A stretch of 64,000 nt of DNA from Synaphobranchus kaupii. Its lineage: Eukaryota; Chordata; Actinopteri; Anguilliformes; Synaphobranchidae. The stretch covers positions 449,492 through 513,491 of the forward strand of contig JAINUF010000028.1 of the NCBI GenBank assembly GCA_029718625.1, given 5' to 3'. Within the stretch, counting starts at the first letter, position 1, and each line of letters begins with the position of its first letter. A program made the position numbers and the translations under genes. The notes beneath the pieces are model-generated. The model saw only the letters and a list, made by a program, of their open reading frames with translations, was not told where the DNA came from and did no database searches. Positions 1 to 11,200 of the stretch are shown here, piece by piece.

Positions 1-189
1 TCTACTGCACCGTCTCCTGCGTACAGTGCACTATGTCCGAATCCGAGCCCTATCTACTGCGCCCTGTCTCCTGCGTACAGTGTACTGTGTCCGAATCAGA
101 GCCCTATCTACTGCATCCTATCTCCTGTGTACTGTGTCCGAATCAGAGCCCTGTCTACTGCGCCCTGTCTCCTGCATACAGTGCACTGT
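1..189. repeat. 54-bp minisatellite, array 1 (cut by window edge)
   Basis: Three to four tandem copies of a unit of about 54 bp, each starting GTGTCCGAATCAGAGCCC and ending near ACAGTGCACT. A shorter variant lacks about 7 bp near the end. The same unit forms the large array at 18,228-19,410 and occurs once at 53,440. Because 54 is a multiple of three, the array reads open in more than one frame; these frames are not genes. Confidence 0.9.
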
Positions 190-360
190 CAGAAGTGTGC
201 TTTTTAATGTGCACTGTTTAGCACGTGACGTGCAGTACGCGAAAAATATCCGCTATACTATTTATATATAAGTGTGGTGATGCGGACACAACCCTGCACA
301 ACGTGGTCAGTGGCCATACTGTTGCTCTCCCACAGTAGCTTTATTAATTATTTATTTAAA
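190..360. mobile_element. Remnant of the MITE interior that follows the minisatellite
   Basis: The sequence after the array (CAGAAGTGTGCTTTTTAATG, then GAAAAATATCCGC) matches the interior of the element at 53,437-54,997 just inside its left end. Array 1 is therefore an expanded terminal segment of that element, followed by its original interior. The match fades by about 280. Confidence 0.5.
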
Positions 361-624
361 TGATTTTTTATTAACCTAGCGCCACCCCCCCCCCCCCCCC
401 CCCCCCAAACACACAGACACACATTTTTTTCATTGCAATTTATAATGTTTTTCAATAGGATAACATAACTACAGGGTCTCCTCCAAAACAAACATCAACA
501 AATGCAATCAACAGAAACAAAGGAAAAACAACAACTAACTAACAAACAAAAAAACTAAATCAAAAACAAAACCAAATTTGGCAAAGGAAATACAACAATC
601 CAGAAATTAACAACACCAACTGGA

Positions 625-760
625 AAAGGACGTTTGAGGTCAAACTTCAAGTTGGCTTGAAAAAGAAAAGCATGTTTTGGGAATAGACAACAGACATGCA
701 ATGGCATGGAGGCCTACTAGTGTTCTGTTCTATGTTCAGCTGAAGCCGATACCGGGACAA
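625..760 (+). repeat. Left arm of an inverted repeat paired with 4,855-5,055
   Basis: The segment with CAAACTTCAAGTTGGCTTGA, then TGTTTTGGGAATAGA, then GCAATGGCATG recurs reverse-complemented at about 4,855-5,055 with small indels. The two arms lie 4.1 kb apart. They could be the ends of one composite element or two copies of a repeat in opposite orientation. Confidence 0.6.
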
Positions 761-820
761 GGGCAATTGAGCTGGTATTAACTGAACTCTCATGTTTGAG
801 AGTCGGAGCTCGATTGGGCT

Positions 821-865
821 GAATGTTTAGCAAGCGGTGATTATGTGACCGCTTGCTAAACATTC
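821..865. repeat. Perfect 18-bp hairpin
   Basis: The 18-nt arm at 821-838 (GAATGTTTAGCAAGCGGT) is followed by a 9-nt loop and its exact reverse complement at 848-865. Function is unknown. A young palindrome or the core of a fold-back element is possible. Confidence 0.8.
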
Positions 866-1385
866 GTTAGCTATCAGTCATTATGTGAAAATTAAGCTGA
901 GGTTAGCCAGCTAACATTAGGAAATGTATGGAGAGTCAAACTAGACACTGCAAATCCTGTTGCTCTGCACTTCCTTAGTTGTTAATCGAGATATATACAG
1001 TTAACAAGACACCACCTATCCAATCATCCTGCGCCACCAAGTGGGCATTGCAAGAAACCCAGTGGACATGGATATATCCAGTCAGTGACCTTGGAGAGAA
1101 AGACTGATATCTCTCTATCTCCGCCATTCATTTCTTTATGCTCCATTGAAGTACATTATATGTCGCTCCTAGTGGTCAATTTGTTTAGCAGTAAGTGTAG
1201 AACTGTAAAAAATGGCTGGGACTGGATGGGGCTACATGGCTAAAAGTGTCATTTGTGTTAAAATAAAAAAGTAATGCTATTGTACCATTTTACTTTTCAC
1301 AAGGCCTCAATTGTGAGATTCATGAATCATATTGATTACATGGTGAATTATTATTGTTTGCTCATAAACAATATATATCTGACAT

Positions 1386-1612
1386 AACTGGCAGTATAGT
1401 ATAATGGTTAAGGAACACTCATGTGTAAACGAAAGGTTGCAGGTTCGATTCCCAGGTAGGACACTGCCGTTGTATCCTTGATCAAGGTACTTAACCTCAA
1501 TCGCTTCAGTATATATCCAGCTGTATAAATGGATAATATGTAAAAAATGCTAAAAAGTTGTGTAAGTTGCTCTGGATAAGAGCGTCTGCTAAATGCCTGT
1601 AATGTAATGTGA
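1386..1612 (+). mobile_element. tRNA-derived SINE with L2-type tail
   Basis: The head shows a box A-like TAGTATAATGGTTAAGG and a box B GGTTCGATTCC about 35 bp later, as in tRNA-derived SINEs. The 3' part carries CTCTGGATAAGAGCGTCTGC and ends in TAATG repeats, a 3' tail shared by many teleost SINEs and L2-clade LINEs. Length is about 227 bp. The tRNA-like part does not look like a functional tRNA gene. Confidence 0.85.
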
Positions 1613-1823
1613 GCCTATTTACAAAAAAAAAGAAAAAACTGCACTAGCACCCATGCTAACCACTAATGGCAGGCCACACAGTCCATGAATGGTGGAGTAA
1701 TTCAGAATGTATTTTATTACTGTATCAGAGCCAACTTGTTATCACTATCATAATGCCTAAATAACATTTTGTTTTCACATGATGTTTTGATGATTAGTCA
1801 ACAAAAAGTGATCTATTTTTTAC

Positions 1824-1882
1824 TGTACGTCGCTTTGGATAAAAGCGTCTGCTAAATGAATGTAATGTAATGTAATGTAGAG
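1824..1882 (+). mobile_element. L2/SINE 3' tail fragment
   Basis: GCTTTGGATAAAAGCGTCTG followed by TAATG repeats is a second, 5'-truncated copy of the same 3' tail as in the SINE at 1,386. Confidence 0.7.
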
Positions 1883-2128
1883 GATATATGTTATCTACAT
1901 ACTCTTTTTTGGCTTATCTAGTGTGGACATGGTGACTATGTTGTAAAATCAAAGAGAATCTGGTAATATTGATTCAAATAATTATCAAATGATGATTTTT
2001 GTGCAAAACTCTCATTGACCCCCGGTCCCCATACACTTCTACACTTACTGGGATCCCTATCGCCCCCTAGTGGATAAGAAATGTGAAACCAGGAAGTACG
2101 GGAGAGTCGGATGTCTCTATTATGAGTG

Positions 2129-2644
2129 CCCAATCTCAATGTCCGCCCTCACACCCTCACAGACTTTGAGGCCCGTTCCTGATAAGCCCGCGAGGGCTCA
2201 TGGCTGTCCCACTGTAAAATCGGCAAGTGCATGAGGGCTCTGTCGCGGACTTTTCGAGCCTTTTCTGTGGACTTTCCGCAAGTCTGCAATCTTGCAGACT
2301 TTGCTGAGGGAATTACCCACAGTTCATAGAATTAAAAACGGAAATGCAGCCGGAAGCATCTAAAAAATTGTAAATAAACGACACATATGGCGGGCAGAGT
2401 TCTTTCAGCGGGTACAAACCTATAATTAAAAAAGTCCTAAAGCGGAGACTGTCATAAACATCTTGCATGCGAGACTGGGAACATATAACATCACAATGTG
2501 CTGTCCCATTCCTCTTATTTGTGTACCAATTCGAGCCCTTGCACTCTCATGCACTCTCATGCACTCACGCTGGGCACGCATGTGACGTCAATCAAAGCCT
2601 GTGGGGCTCAGTCCTTAGGGCTCAGGGCGGACATGGAGATTGGG
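2129..2644. mobile_element. Non-autonomous DNA element with CCCAATCTC inverted ends
   Basis: The left end CCCAATCTCAATGTCCGCCC pairs with a right end that reads as its reverse complement with one mismatch, giving a 516-bp MITE. A second copy, missing its left end, lies at 19,412-19,891. No transposase is encoded and no clear target-site duplication is visible, so the superfamily is not assigned. Confidence 0.75.
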
Positions 2645-2690
2645 CCACGGTCTCTGTATCCAGTTGGGTAGTGGGCTTAGAGTATATAAT

Positions 2691-2886
2691 ATCTGAACAA
2701 AAACGTAAAAATGCTATATGTACGCTATTTTCTAGGTAAAAATATTACTCATTTTTATCTGCATTTATTTATTCATCCCCCCTTTCTCTATTGTACATGA
2801 TGTTTCTTGATATAAATGTCTGCTTGTGAATAGTAAAGAAATCTGTAGCAGCAGTTAACATTTTAAAACCTGTACATTTTCTAAAG
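2691..2886 (+). mobile_element. Fold-back element copy 1, left part
   Basis: It starts with the terminal motif ATCTGAACAAAAACG and runs through the element's middle part (compare 24,300-24,490 and 27,870-28,050). The insertion of a Tc1 element at 2,889 splits it; the remainder resumes at 4,337. Confidence 0.75.
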
Positions 2887-2888
2887 TA

Positions 2889-4334
2889 AACTCCTCAAAA
2901 AAAGTTCGGAAACGTTATTTTGGTCGATTATTCCTCCCCTTTAATAATACCAATTGGTATTGTATTTTATATCGTTGGAAAGCCTGATTAGTCACCTTTA
3001 CAACGAGGTACAACTTGTAAGGATCACGCATTCGTGGAATGAGCAACACAGCTAACCGTGTGGGTAGCGGCCCAAAAAAATGTGCCAAAATCCCCTGCAA
3101 TATTCTTCTGTTGGTATTCACTCTCGTTTTGAGCTTCAAGTGCTGGCAGGTGTATGCCAGTCACAGGTGTGTGACTGGCACCTGATTGGCACCTAATTGA
3201 CAGCACTTGTGTGCATGGGTCCTGCAACTTTGTTGAGTTTGTGTGTGCTCCAAGCATAAACATGCCACGGTGAGGAACAGACTGCACATGGCCGGTCTTC
3301 GTGCTTATAAGGCTGCCAGGAAGCCTGCAATGACTGCCCTTCACCGTCAGGCTCGTTTGCGCTGGTGTCGACAGCACCGACAGTGGAACCTAAGAATGTG
3401 GGGCAACGTCATGTTCAGTGATGAATCAAGGTTCTGTCTGCGGAAGCTGGATGGCAGGATCAAAGTATGGAGACGGCGTGGAGAACGCTATGCAGATTGC
3501 TGCACAGATCGCGTGACACCTTTCAATGGGGGCAGTGTCATGGTGTGGGGCGGTATCTCTCTCACAGGCAAAACAGAACTTGTCATCATTGAAGGCAATC
3601 TCAATGCAGTGAGATATCGGAATGAGATTCTGGAGCCAGTGTCGATCCCATATCTCCAGAATCTGGGACCTAACTCCATCCTCCAGGATGACAACGCTCG
3701 CCCCCACAGAGCCAGGATCATCACAGAGTACCTCCAGAATTTGGGAGTGGAGAGGATGGAATGGCCTGCCGTGAGTCCAGACCTCAACCCAATTGAACAC
3801 CTGTGGGATCAGCTTGGGCGTGCTGTACGTGCCAGAGTGACCAACGCAACCATGTTGGCTGACTTGCGGCAAATCCTGGTTGAGGAATGGGATGCCATCC
3901 CACAGCAGTGTGTGACCAGGCTGGTGACCAGCATGAGGAGGAGGTGCCAAGCTGTTGTGACTGCGTATGGATCTTCCACACGCTACTGAGGTCCCTGACA
4001 GTGTAAAATGAATAAAGTGTAAAAATGGCCAATATGTGTTGTTTTTTCCTTATTACTGTGGGAGAGTGCAATCATCCAATCCACCAAGCAACTCAAAACG
4101 AGTGAATACCAACAGAAGAATATTGCAGGGGATTTTGGCACATTTTTTTGGGCCGCTACCCACACGGTTAGCTGTGTTGCTCATTCCACGAAAGCATGAT
4201 CCTTACAAGTTGTAACTTGTTGTAAAGGTGACTAATCAGGCTTTCCAGCGATATAAAATACAATACCAATTGGTATTATTAAAGGGGAGGAATAGTCGAC
4301 CGAAATAACGTTTCCAAACTTTTTTTGAGGAGTT
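2889..4334 (+). mobile_element. Tc1-like transposon 1, internally deleted
   Basis: Inverted repeats of about 240 bp begin AACTCCTCAAAAAAAG and end in the mirror sequence, with TA on both sides (2,887-2,888 and 4,335-4,336). That matches Tc1/mariner insertion at TA. Total length is 1,446 bp. It sits inside fold-back element copy 1 and carries a 5'-truncated transposase ORF. Confidence 0.9.
3243..3989 (+). CDS. Tc1-like transposase, catalytic domain only
   Basis: A 248-codon ORF covers the C-terminal part of a Tc1 transposase, normally about 340 residues. The DDE triad is visible: Asp60 in FSDESRF, Asp150 in QDDNARPH and Glu185 in SPDLNPIEHLW, with 34 residues between the last two, the Tc1-type DD34E spacing. 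The WGGIS stretch is also typical. The N-terminal paired helix-turn-helix region that binds the inverted repeats is missing; only its end (about VRNRLHMAGL) remains, and upstream sequence jumps almost directly from the inverted repeat. The first Met is arbitrary. The element is probably non-autonomous, although the catalytic half has no stop or frameshift. Confidence 0.85.
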   Translation: MCSKHKHATVRNRLHMAGLRAYKAARKPAMTALHRQARLRWCRQHRQWNLRMWGNVMFSDESRFCLRKLDGRIKVWRRRGERYADCCTDRVTPFNGGSVMVWGGISLTGKTELVIIEGNLNAVRYRNEILEPVSIPYLQNLGPNSILQDDNARPHRARIITEYLQNLGVERMEWPAVSPDLNPIEHLWDQLGRAVRARVTNATMLADLRQILVEEWDAIPQQCVTRLVTSMRRRCQAVVTAYGSSTRY

Positions 4335-4336
4335 TA

Positions 4337-4455
4337 TAACCATATCCTTTCTGGAATGTAATTATTCATCAACTGTTAAAAACATTCATTGAAATCATAT
4401 GTTGTTCCATGAGGCACAATCTCTTCACATGCTAAGATGAAGAAACACAGGGCCA
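4337..4455 (+). mobile_element. Fold-back element copy 1, right part
   Basis: It continues the element cut by Tc1 at 2,889: AACCATATCCTTTCTGGA and on to GATGAAGAAACACAGGGCC, as at 24,500-24,620. Homology stops near 4,455, so the right terminal repeat is missing. Confidence 0.7.
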
Positions 4456-4854
4456 TTATTTGTTTCTCATGATTCAATGTGTTTTATTTCCAATGTGTTA
4501 TATTTGTAATGTTATTTGGTCTTATTCTGGTCTATTAGGGTGCTCTTGAGGCACATTGATTGAACCTTCTCCTCCCGGAGAAAAAACCCTGGGAATTAAT
4601 AACAAAAAACGATGTTTTAAGTGTGAAGTTTGGCTTGGTCAAAAGCCGCAAAAGACTATACCATAATAACCATATAATCTATACCATCATAGATTCTACT
4701 CTTAATTTGTTGATTAGAAATGGAATCATCCATACAAGGAGTAGCCTATACTGGACATGTGGCCTAGGCTTATACCACCACCCATGAAAATCACTCATGT
4801 ACACATGTTTTTTTTCACATGGAAAATGATAAATTACACTGAAGAAATTATGTT
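4456..4854. other. Non-coding, AT-rich stretch
   Basis: No gene or RNA is recognised. A short ORF at 4,560-4,787 has no recognisable motif and is not supported. Confidence 0.5.
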
Positions 4855-5055
4855 CTGCTACATTTTAATTCATCCAGTTCCACTCAGCTTCCAGTTCATA
4901 TAGCCTATTTCAGTTCAACATGCTCATACTAGTACATGCCATTGCTAACGATATCTATTGTCTGTTGTCTAATGTCTAATTTCTATTCCCAAAACATAGT
5001 GTTCTCTATGCTTTGCTTTTTCAAGCCAACTTGAAGTTTGTCTTCAAACTTACTT
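4855..5055 (-). repeat. Right arm of the inverted repeat paired with 625-760
   Basis: Read on the minus strand it gives AACTTCAAGTTGGCTTGAAA, then TGTTTTGGGAATAGA and GCAATGGCATG in the same order as the left arm. It ends less than 100 bp from the lysozyme stop codon, so it probably forms part of that gene's 3' flank or 3' UTR. Confidence 0.6.
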
Positions 5056-5147
5056 TTCTAGTTTAGTAATTGTTCTAAATTAAATTATTTTGATTCAGCC
5101 ATCTGAATTTCACTTCTGTGTCCAAGTTCCAAGGCTTCATTTTCTCT

Positions 5148-5281
5148 TTAAAAACCATTCTGCTTGAACCACTGGGCTCTGGCCACGACATCATTGGCAT
5201 AGTCATCTCCAGTGGTCCCAATGTCCATTTTCTCATAAGTTCTGACATTTTTGTCTCCTGCGTTGTAGGCAGATATCCCAC
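5148..5281 (-). CDS. lyg: lyg exon 5 (C-terminal)
   Basis: The acceptor CTTTCAG is followed by the codons for [20 protein letters not shown] and the end AQWFKQNGF, then TAA at 5,150-5,148. The junction with exon 4 completes a Gly codon. GISAYNAG is conserved in the family. Confidence 0.92.
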
Positions 5282-8200
5282 CTGAAAGACATTGTTTACC
5301 AAACGTGTTCAAACGTACAAACATCATACATCCATACAACTTACAACTTCAGCATGCATGATACCCATGCTGTTAACATGGAACTGAGGAACTCAGAAGG
5401 ATACCTTTAAATTGGTGCTCCTTGGGCCAGTCTGGAAATTTGCGCTTGATCGCGTTAATGAAGGAGATCAGAATTTGGGTGCCTTGGCTGACGTGCTGCT
5501 CACTGTCCCACTCTCCCTCTGGCTTGTGGAACCGCTTGTCAACCTGCAATGCAGCTCAAATGTAAAACCACTGTCATATGTTAAATAGCAAATTAACCCA
5601 GAAAGTTCATAGCAAATGAACCCCAAAAGAATTGTCATACAGTGAAGCCTATCATGCACATATACTGGACGGCCTACCGGCCTTGATACCTGTAGTGTTG
5701 GGGACTACTGTACCCATAATGCTGTGGAGGAGAACTTCCAGGGCGTCTGAGTAAACGATCTTACAATGAAGTCCACGGCATCCTCGTCTCTTTTAATGTG
5801 CAACATCTTGGCAAAAGTCTTATTTATCCATAAAATCCAGTTCTCAGTCTCAATGCCTAATTAGCTGAATTTGAGAGGGAACATAGTTCTGTGTTCTCTG
5901 AGGTAGCCTCTTAAGTGCATTCAGATTTTGCTGTCATTTCGGAAGATGTTAGCAATGAATATGTGAAAAAGAATGCAGTGTGTGTGTGTGTGTGTGTAGG
6001 TAGGATGTTTCATTAATTGATGAAAATGTTCATTCATAGAATTACTAGATAGCCAGATAGTTCACTGAATAATAGTTTTGGCAGAGATGTAAATCCTCAC
6101 AACACAGTTGAGTGTTTTAAGATAACTTACATAGCCTCATTTATACAACTGCAAATGCAACATTAAGCATGGTTTATCAGCTAAAAATCTTTAATTATAC
6201 TGTATATGGAGTTGTTTTCGGTAAAATGCAACTAAAATAGAAGGATGTCTACCTGAAGCAATGCAGAACAATTAATTTTAACGTGCAAGTCAGGGATTTA
6301 GTTCATCTTTAAAATAGCCCGCTACTTCTCTGAAAAAAAGGTAGAGATGCAAATCTACCAATACAGGACAGTTGAAGAGTGACAGTTTTTAGATAACATC
6401 TTTAGCCAATGTAGCTCAGTTAGCAAATAGCTTAGGTCTACATTAACAACAGAATGAAAGCATGGTTTAAGCTCAAAACCAATACTTATATGGAGAGTTG
6501 TTTTCGGTAAAATGCAACAAAAATAATTATGTTAGCCAAGTTAAACGGCTAGCTACAGTTAAAGTCGAAAGTTTACATACACTTAGGTTGAAGTCATTAA
6601 TTTTGTTTGCTACAACTTTGCCAATAGAAGTAAGTGGTTACATCTGTTCCATAATCATAGAGTTCAGTGCTTAGCCCACTCATGTGGGTGTTAGCATCTC
6701 TCCAACTGCCATTCTAGTTTAACATAAGCCAATTTCACACATGCGTCTTAACCCGCAAATGTTCCGGAAATGTTCCGCATCGGCTTTATGTGGGAATAAA
6801 AGCATTCCCAGATAAAGCACGCCAAAGGCTACAGCGTTCTTACGCAACATATTTTGTTTCTGGCAAAATTTCTTTAATAAATACTTTAATCAGCCCTCTC
6901 AACAATTCTTGCACACATCTGACATAACTTTGCACATAGAATATATTGGAGCTGCATTCTGTGATGAGGGAAATTTGAATATTATTTAGGAATGGAATAA
7001 AAAGTGTCGCTCTACTTTCTTGTAAGAATGTAGACCATTTTCATACCTAGCTTTGTTTCTGGATAGATTCTTATGCTTACGTGACCATAAAATTAAACTT
7101 AGATAGTTATGATCCTTGATCTCTTCTCTAAAAAATGGCATATTTACTGATGTGTCAGGATGCTAGCTTTTTGTGAAATCGAGACGAATGTGCAAGGTGG
7201 TCAGTTGAGTACGGATCTAACAGTGTTACAAATGAGCGTCGCGAACAAGTACACAGAGCAACGCCCCAATTCCTATAGAGATCCATTCAAATGCAGAGAC
7301 ATTATAGTATCGCTTGTAAGAGTACCTGAAAATAAGATATCAAGAGTCTTTTGATGTTGTTGGGTCACAGACATCAGGAAGTCATGGCATGCAAAGCATA
7401 TGCAACCAAATATAAAAAATTTAAAGGCAGTCAACTTGACGTATGTAAACTTCTGACCCACTGGAATTGTGATATTGTGAATTAAAAGAGAAATAATCCG
7501 TCTGTAAACAATTGTAGGAAACATTACTTGTGTCATGCACAAAGTAGATGTCCTAACTGACTTGCCAACACTATAGTTTGTTATAGTCTGTGGAGTGGTT
7601 AAGTGTATGTAAACTTCCGACTTCAACTGAAGTTCTTTGAAATGGATGAAGTGTAACTTCTGTATTTTGTTAATGGCAACGTTTGGCTGTGACATTGCGG
7701 TAGGCTACTTCAGGGTGGTGTTGGTGTTTCAAAAAAGTTCAAAGATGGAAAAGGACTCAAAAATGTTCTTTCATTTGAGATAACGGTTTAACGTGATTTA
7801 CCGGTTTGCCTATCTTAATAAAAAAAGAAGAGTTTAATGAGTGTTGGTTTTCCTTTGCCATGTTTGCCTTATTTATTTCAGAGAATAAATGTTTTAGACT
7901 GAGTGTCACACTATCATCTAATTTACTCAAAACACCTGCAAAGTTTATCTCAGTTTGGTTCAGTATGGGGAAGACTGCAGACTTGACAATTGGCCAGAAG
8001 ACCATCATTGACACCCTCCAGAAGATGGGGAAGCCACAAAAGGTCATCGCTAAGGAGGCTGGCTGTTCACAGAGTGCAGTGTCCAAACATATCAATAGAA
8101 AGTTTAGTGGAAGGGGAAAATGTGGCATGAGAAGGTGCACAAGCAAAAGAGATGACCGTAGGCTTAAGCGGATTGTCAAGCAAAGACGATTCCAAAATTT

Positions 8201-11200
8201 GGCGGAGATGCAGAGGGAGTGGACTGAGGCTGGAGTCAGTGCTTCAAAAACCACCACGTACAGATGGATCCGGGACATGGGCTACAACTGTCGGATTCCT
8301 CGAGTCAAGCCACTCCACTCATTCTCTGAAATAACTGAAGTAAATGCTGATTTTCGACACACTATTCTAATTTCTTGAAATACTGTTTTGGGGGTTTTCT
8401 GGAGCTGTAAGCCAAAATTATGAAAAATGAAACAAATAAAGGCTAGAAAGATTTCACTTTGTGTGTAATGAATCTATAATCTATGAAAGTTTCACTTTTT
8501 GAATGGAATTATGGAAAAAAACTACTTTTCCATGATATTCAAATTTTTTGGAAAGGATCTGTATATATTTAAAAAGTAGAAGCAACGATGCAAAATAAAA
8601 CAGATGCTGATGCGTTTACACCGGTAAATTAATAACTCAAGAATGTGCACTGCACTTTAAGCCGAGCTACTGTACATCGGGACCTTTAAATTTGCAGTAC
8701 TGAACTTCATGAACTCGATCTGACAGGTCAATCAAAATGATTGTAGCATTTAGGCTACAGTTTGTGTATAAACCCAAACTCATGTCAACATAAAAAGTGC
8801 AACGCACCAAAATTCGCAATGCGCTCACTGAAAATAAGACAATTGGGTCCCAACGTTTCGATAAATGCGTCGCCTACTGATCAGTCCAATTGGACTGAAA
8901 CGTAAGATATTCGTTGTCTTTTTCATTTTGCCATTTTGCTCGCTGGTGCGAAAGCTGTCCAGCTGACAGGTTACATTGACCAGGAAATGATGCCGGTCAA
9001 TCAATCAAAATCCAGATTCTCACTTGTTGTCTTTTCATTCTCATTCAGTTCTCTGACACCACTGATGTAGCATACAAGTCATTAAAGTAATTATTTATTT
9101 TATTATTATTAGCCTTTTTGGTGAAACGCTTCGGGAGTCATATGATTTCTGGCAAAGAGGCAATTATGGCTCGAGAGCCATAGGTTCCCGACCACTGATA
9201 TGTACCATGCTATATACGCTCTGACAAACCTTTGATAAAATCTGCGGGTGTTGCTCTCCCCCATGTGCGCCCTTCTGCGTTAAAAAGGTGTAACGTCAAA
9301 TCTTCCAGCGTCTATTCATTAGACACGAGTGGAAATTAATAAAAATTAAAATACTTGTCGTTGCAATTTGAAAAATACTGGAGAATTCAGGTCCTTGGCC
9401 ATCTGTCAACCTATGTACGAAGTTTCATCCAAATCGGATCTGTGGGCGCTAAGGCTGTTACGGACAGACAGACACACGGGCGCGAGTGATTACTCACAGC
9501 GCTATGCATACGCAGGTGTAATGATAATAATGATCTGAGGTACATATGTTATGTTCGGGTGTAATTAACATAGAAGCAATGCAGGGAAACAGGTTATAAC
9601 CTTTACAGTTTGGCTTTAGACAAACAAAATCAGCTGTTATTTCAGCTCCACTAAATCTTTAATGAACCAAAGTTTTGGTTCTGGTTACAATAGGCAGTTC
9701 TACACACCTGCATGAGTCCGAATCCATTTCCATGGTCGCCCCAGCCATCCTTCAGTACGGCCCCTGCTCGAGACTCCCGGGAAATTATCCCACTAATGAC
9801 GGCCGGGTCCATTTGGTGAGCCTGTCCCACCTTGATGATGAGGTCACGATATTTCTTCATCCTGTCGAGGTCATGTTCTGCAAGCTTGTGGGATGCGTCC
9901 ACTCCTTTGACAATGAGAAGGTAAAGATCAGTCACAAAATCTTGTCGTTTGAATACGTCAGTACTGTATGTGTGAGAAAAATTGTTCCTGGCCAACCAAA
10001 ATGACTACAACTATGTAACATTTTTGTACCTTGATAGAATTAAACATTAAACATAAATCATATAGAGATAATATCCCCAAATGGATTATTGTATTTTAAA
10101 AACTCTTTGGATTTTAAAAGCATTTTGAATGTATTTATAATTTCAGCTTGGGTTGCTGTCGGTGGAAATGAGCATTAGAGATGCTCAGTGGGATAAGATG
10201 TTTCTGGCAGAGTATACCTAGTTACTAGACTTTCTTTATGATTTGTATGTTTTTGCCATTTATTGAGCATCCAAACAGTCAATATCAGATAAAATGAAGG
10301 TTCTGACCTTGAACAGTCAAGTTGTCTTGATGAGCAGTTCGTTCTGACGCTCCTGTTGTTTCAATCTTCATGACATCCCCATAAATGCAGGCTAAATATG
10401 AAATAGCACAAACCTACATTAATATGCTTTTAATGGCATTTCATATTTCACACACACACAAGCAGAGGAAAGTGGAAATATCTGAGTTTATAGGAAACTG
10501 GAAAGATCCCACGAATAGGAACCACAAGACGGAGAAAAGGAAACAAAACAAGAAAATAAACGAAGCTCCCACTCTCGACAGGAGGGTAACAAATAAGGGA
10601 GACTGGAGAGAGGAGAAATAAAAGCGACCCGCGGGGAAATGGGCGAATAACTCGTAGACACGAGAGATAGAAAGACACACCTCCTCCTCTCAATAAACTG
10701 AGAGGGAAAAATGAAGAGGCGGTAAGAAACAGAATTAACGAAAACAAGGAAAGGAAACCTCTCACTTTCAATACGAAAGCAGGCAGAGAGAGGTGGACAG
10801 GAAACAGCCAGACTAAACTAGTAGTCGGCAGGCAGAGAAAGGAAAACCAGGGCAAAAGACCGAAAGTGCAAGAGAACGAGAAGTTCCTAAAAGCTAATTG
10901 CACAAAAGGCAAGTCCTGCGTTACCCCCAAAGGTATATTGGGGTAAAGTGGTCGACTTACGCACCTAGTCCTATACCTTACTGGCTCTGAATCACAAATG
11001 AATACAATACAGAAGCGCTGGAAGGAGGAAGTACGGAGCTTAAATAGCCGGCAGCAGGGCTGGACTGGGACAAAAAATCGCCCACAATCGGTCGGACACC
11101 ACCCACCAGTACACCATCCTTGCGGTCCCCTTAAATATGCGTACCTACTGTACTATTCCCCCAAACCACTACAAAGCTGAGTAGTAAGTGCCGTGGACTC

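Larger units (their letters stand above)
361..1385. other. Non-coding stretch with a poly-C tract
   Basis: No gene is visible. A run of 22 C lies at 385-406 and an A-rich stretch at 480-600. One arm of a dispersed inverted repeat (625-760) and a perfect hairpin (821-865) lie here and are listed separately. Confidence 0.6.
5544..9707. other. lyg intron 3, transposon-filled
   Basis: The 4.2-kb intron holds a TG microsatellite at 5,981-5,998, a diverged direct duplication (about 6,075-6,245 against 6,340-6,530, sharing GTTGTTTTCGGTAAAATGCA), a Sleeping Beauty-like element and an HTH-only Tc1 copy. From 8,567 to 9,707 no gene is seen. GTTTCATCCAAATCGGA followed by a GACAGACAGACA run near 9,420-9,480 resembles the end of a dispersed fish repeat. 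Confidence 0.6.

Noticed and set aside
1386..1460. Functional tRNA gene
   Set aside because: Box A and B are present but the region continues into a SINE body with an L2-type tail and no complete cloverleaf can be drawn.
7757..8278. 173-codon ORF on the minus strand
   Set aside because: Antisense of the Tc1 transposase fragment.
10441..10930. Hydrophobic ORFs on the minus strand (160 and 79 codons)
   Set aside because: Antisense frames of a purine-rich LTR-like block; no domain or splice context.
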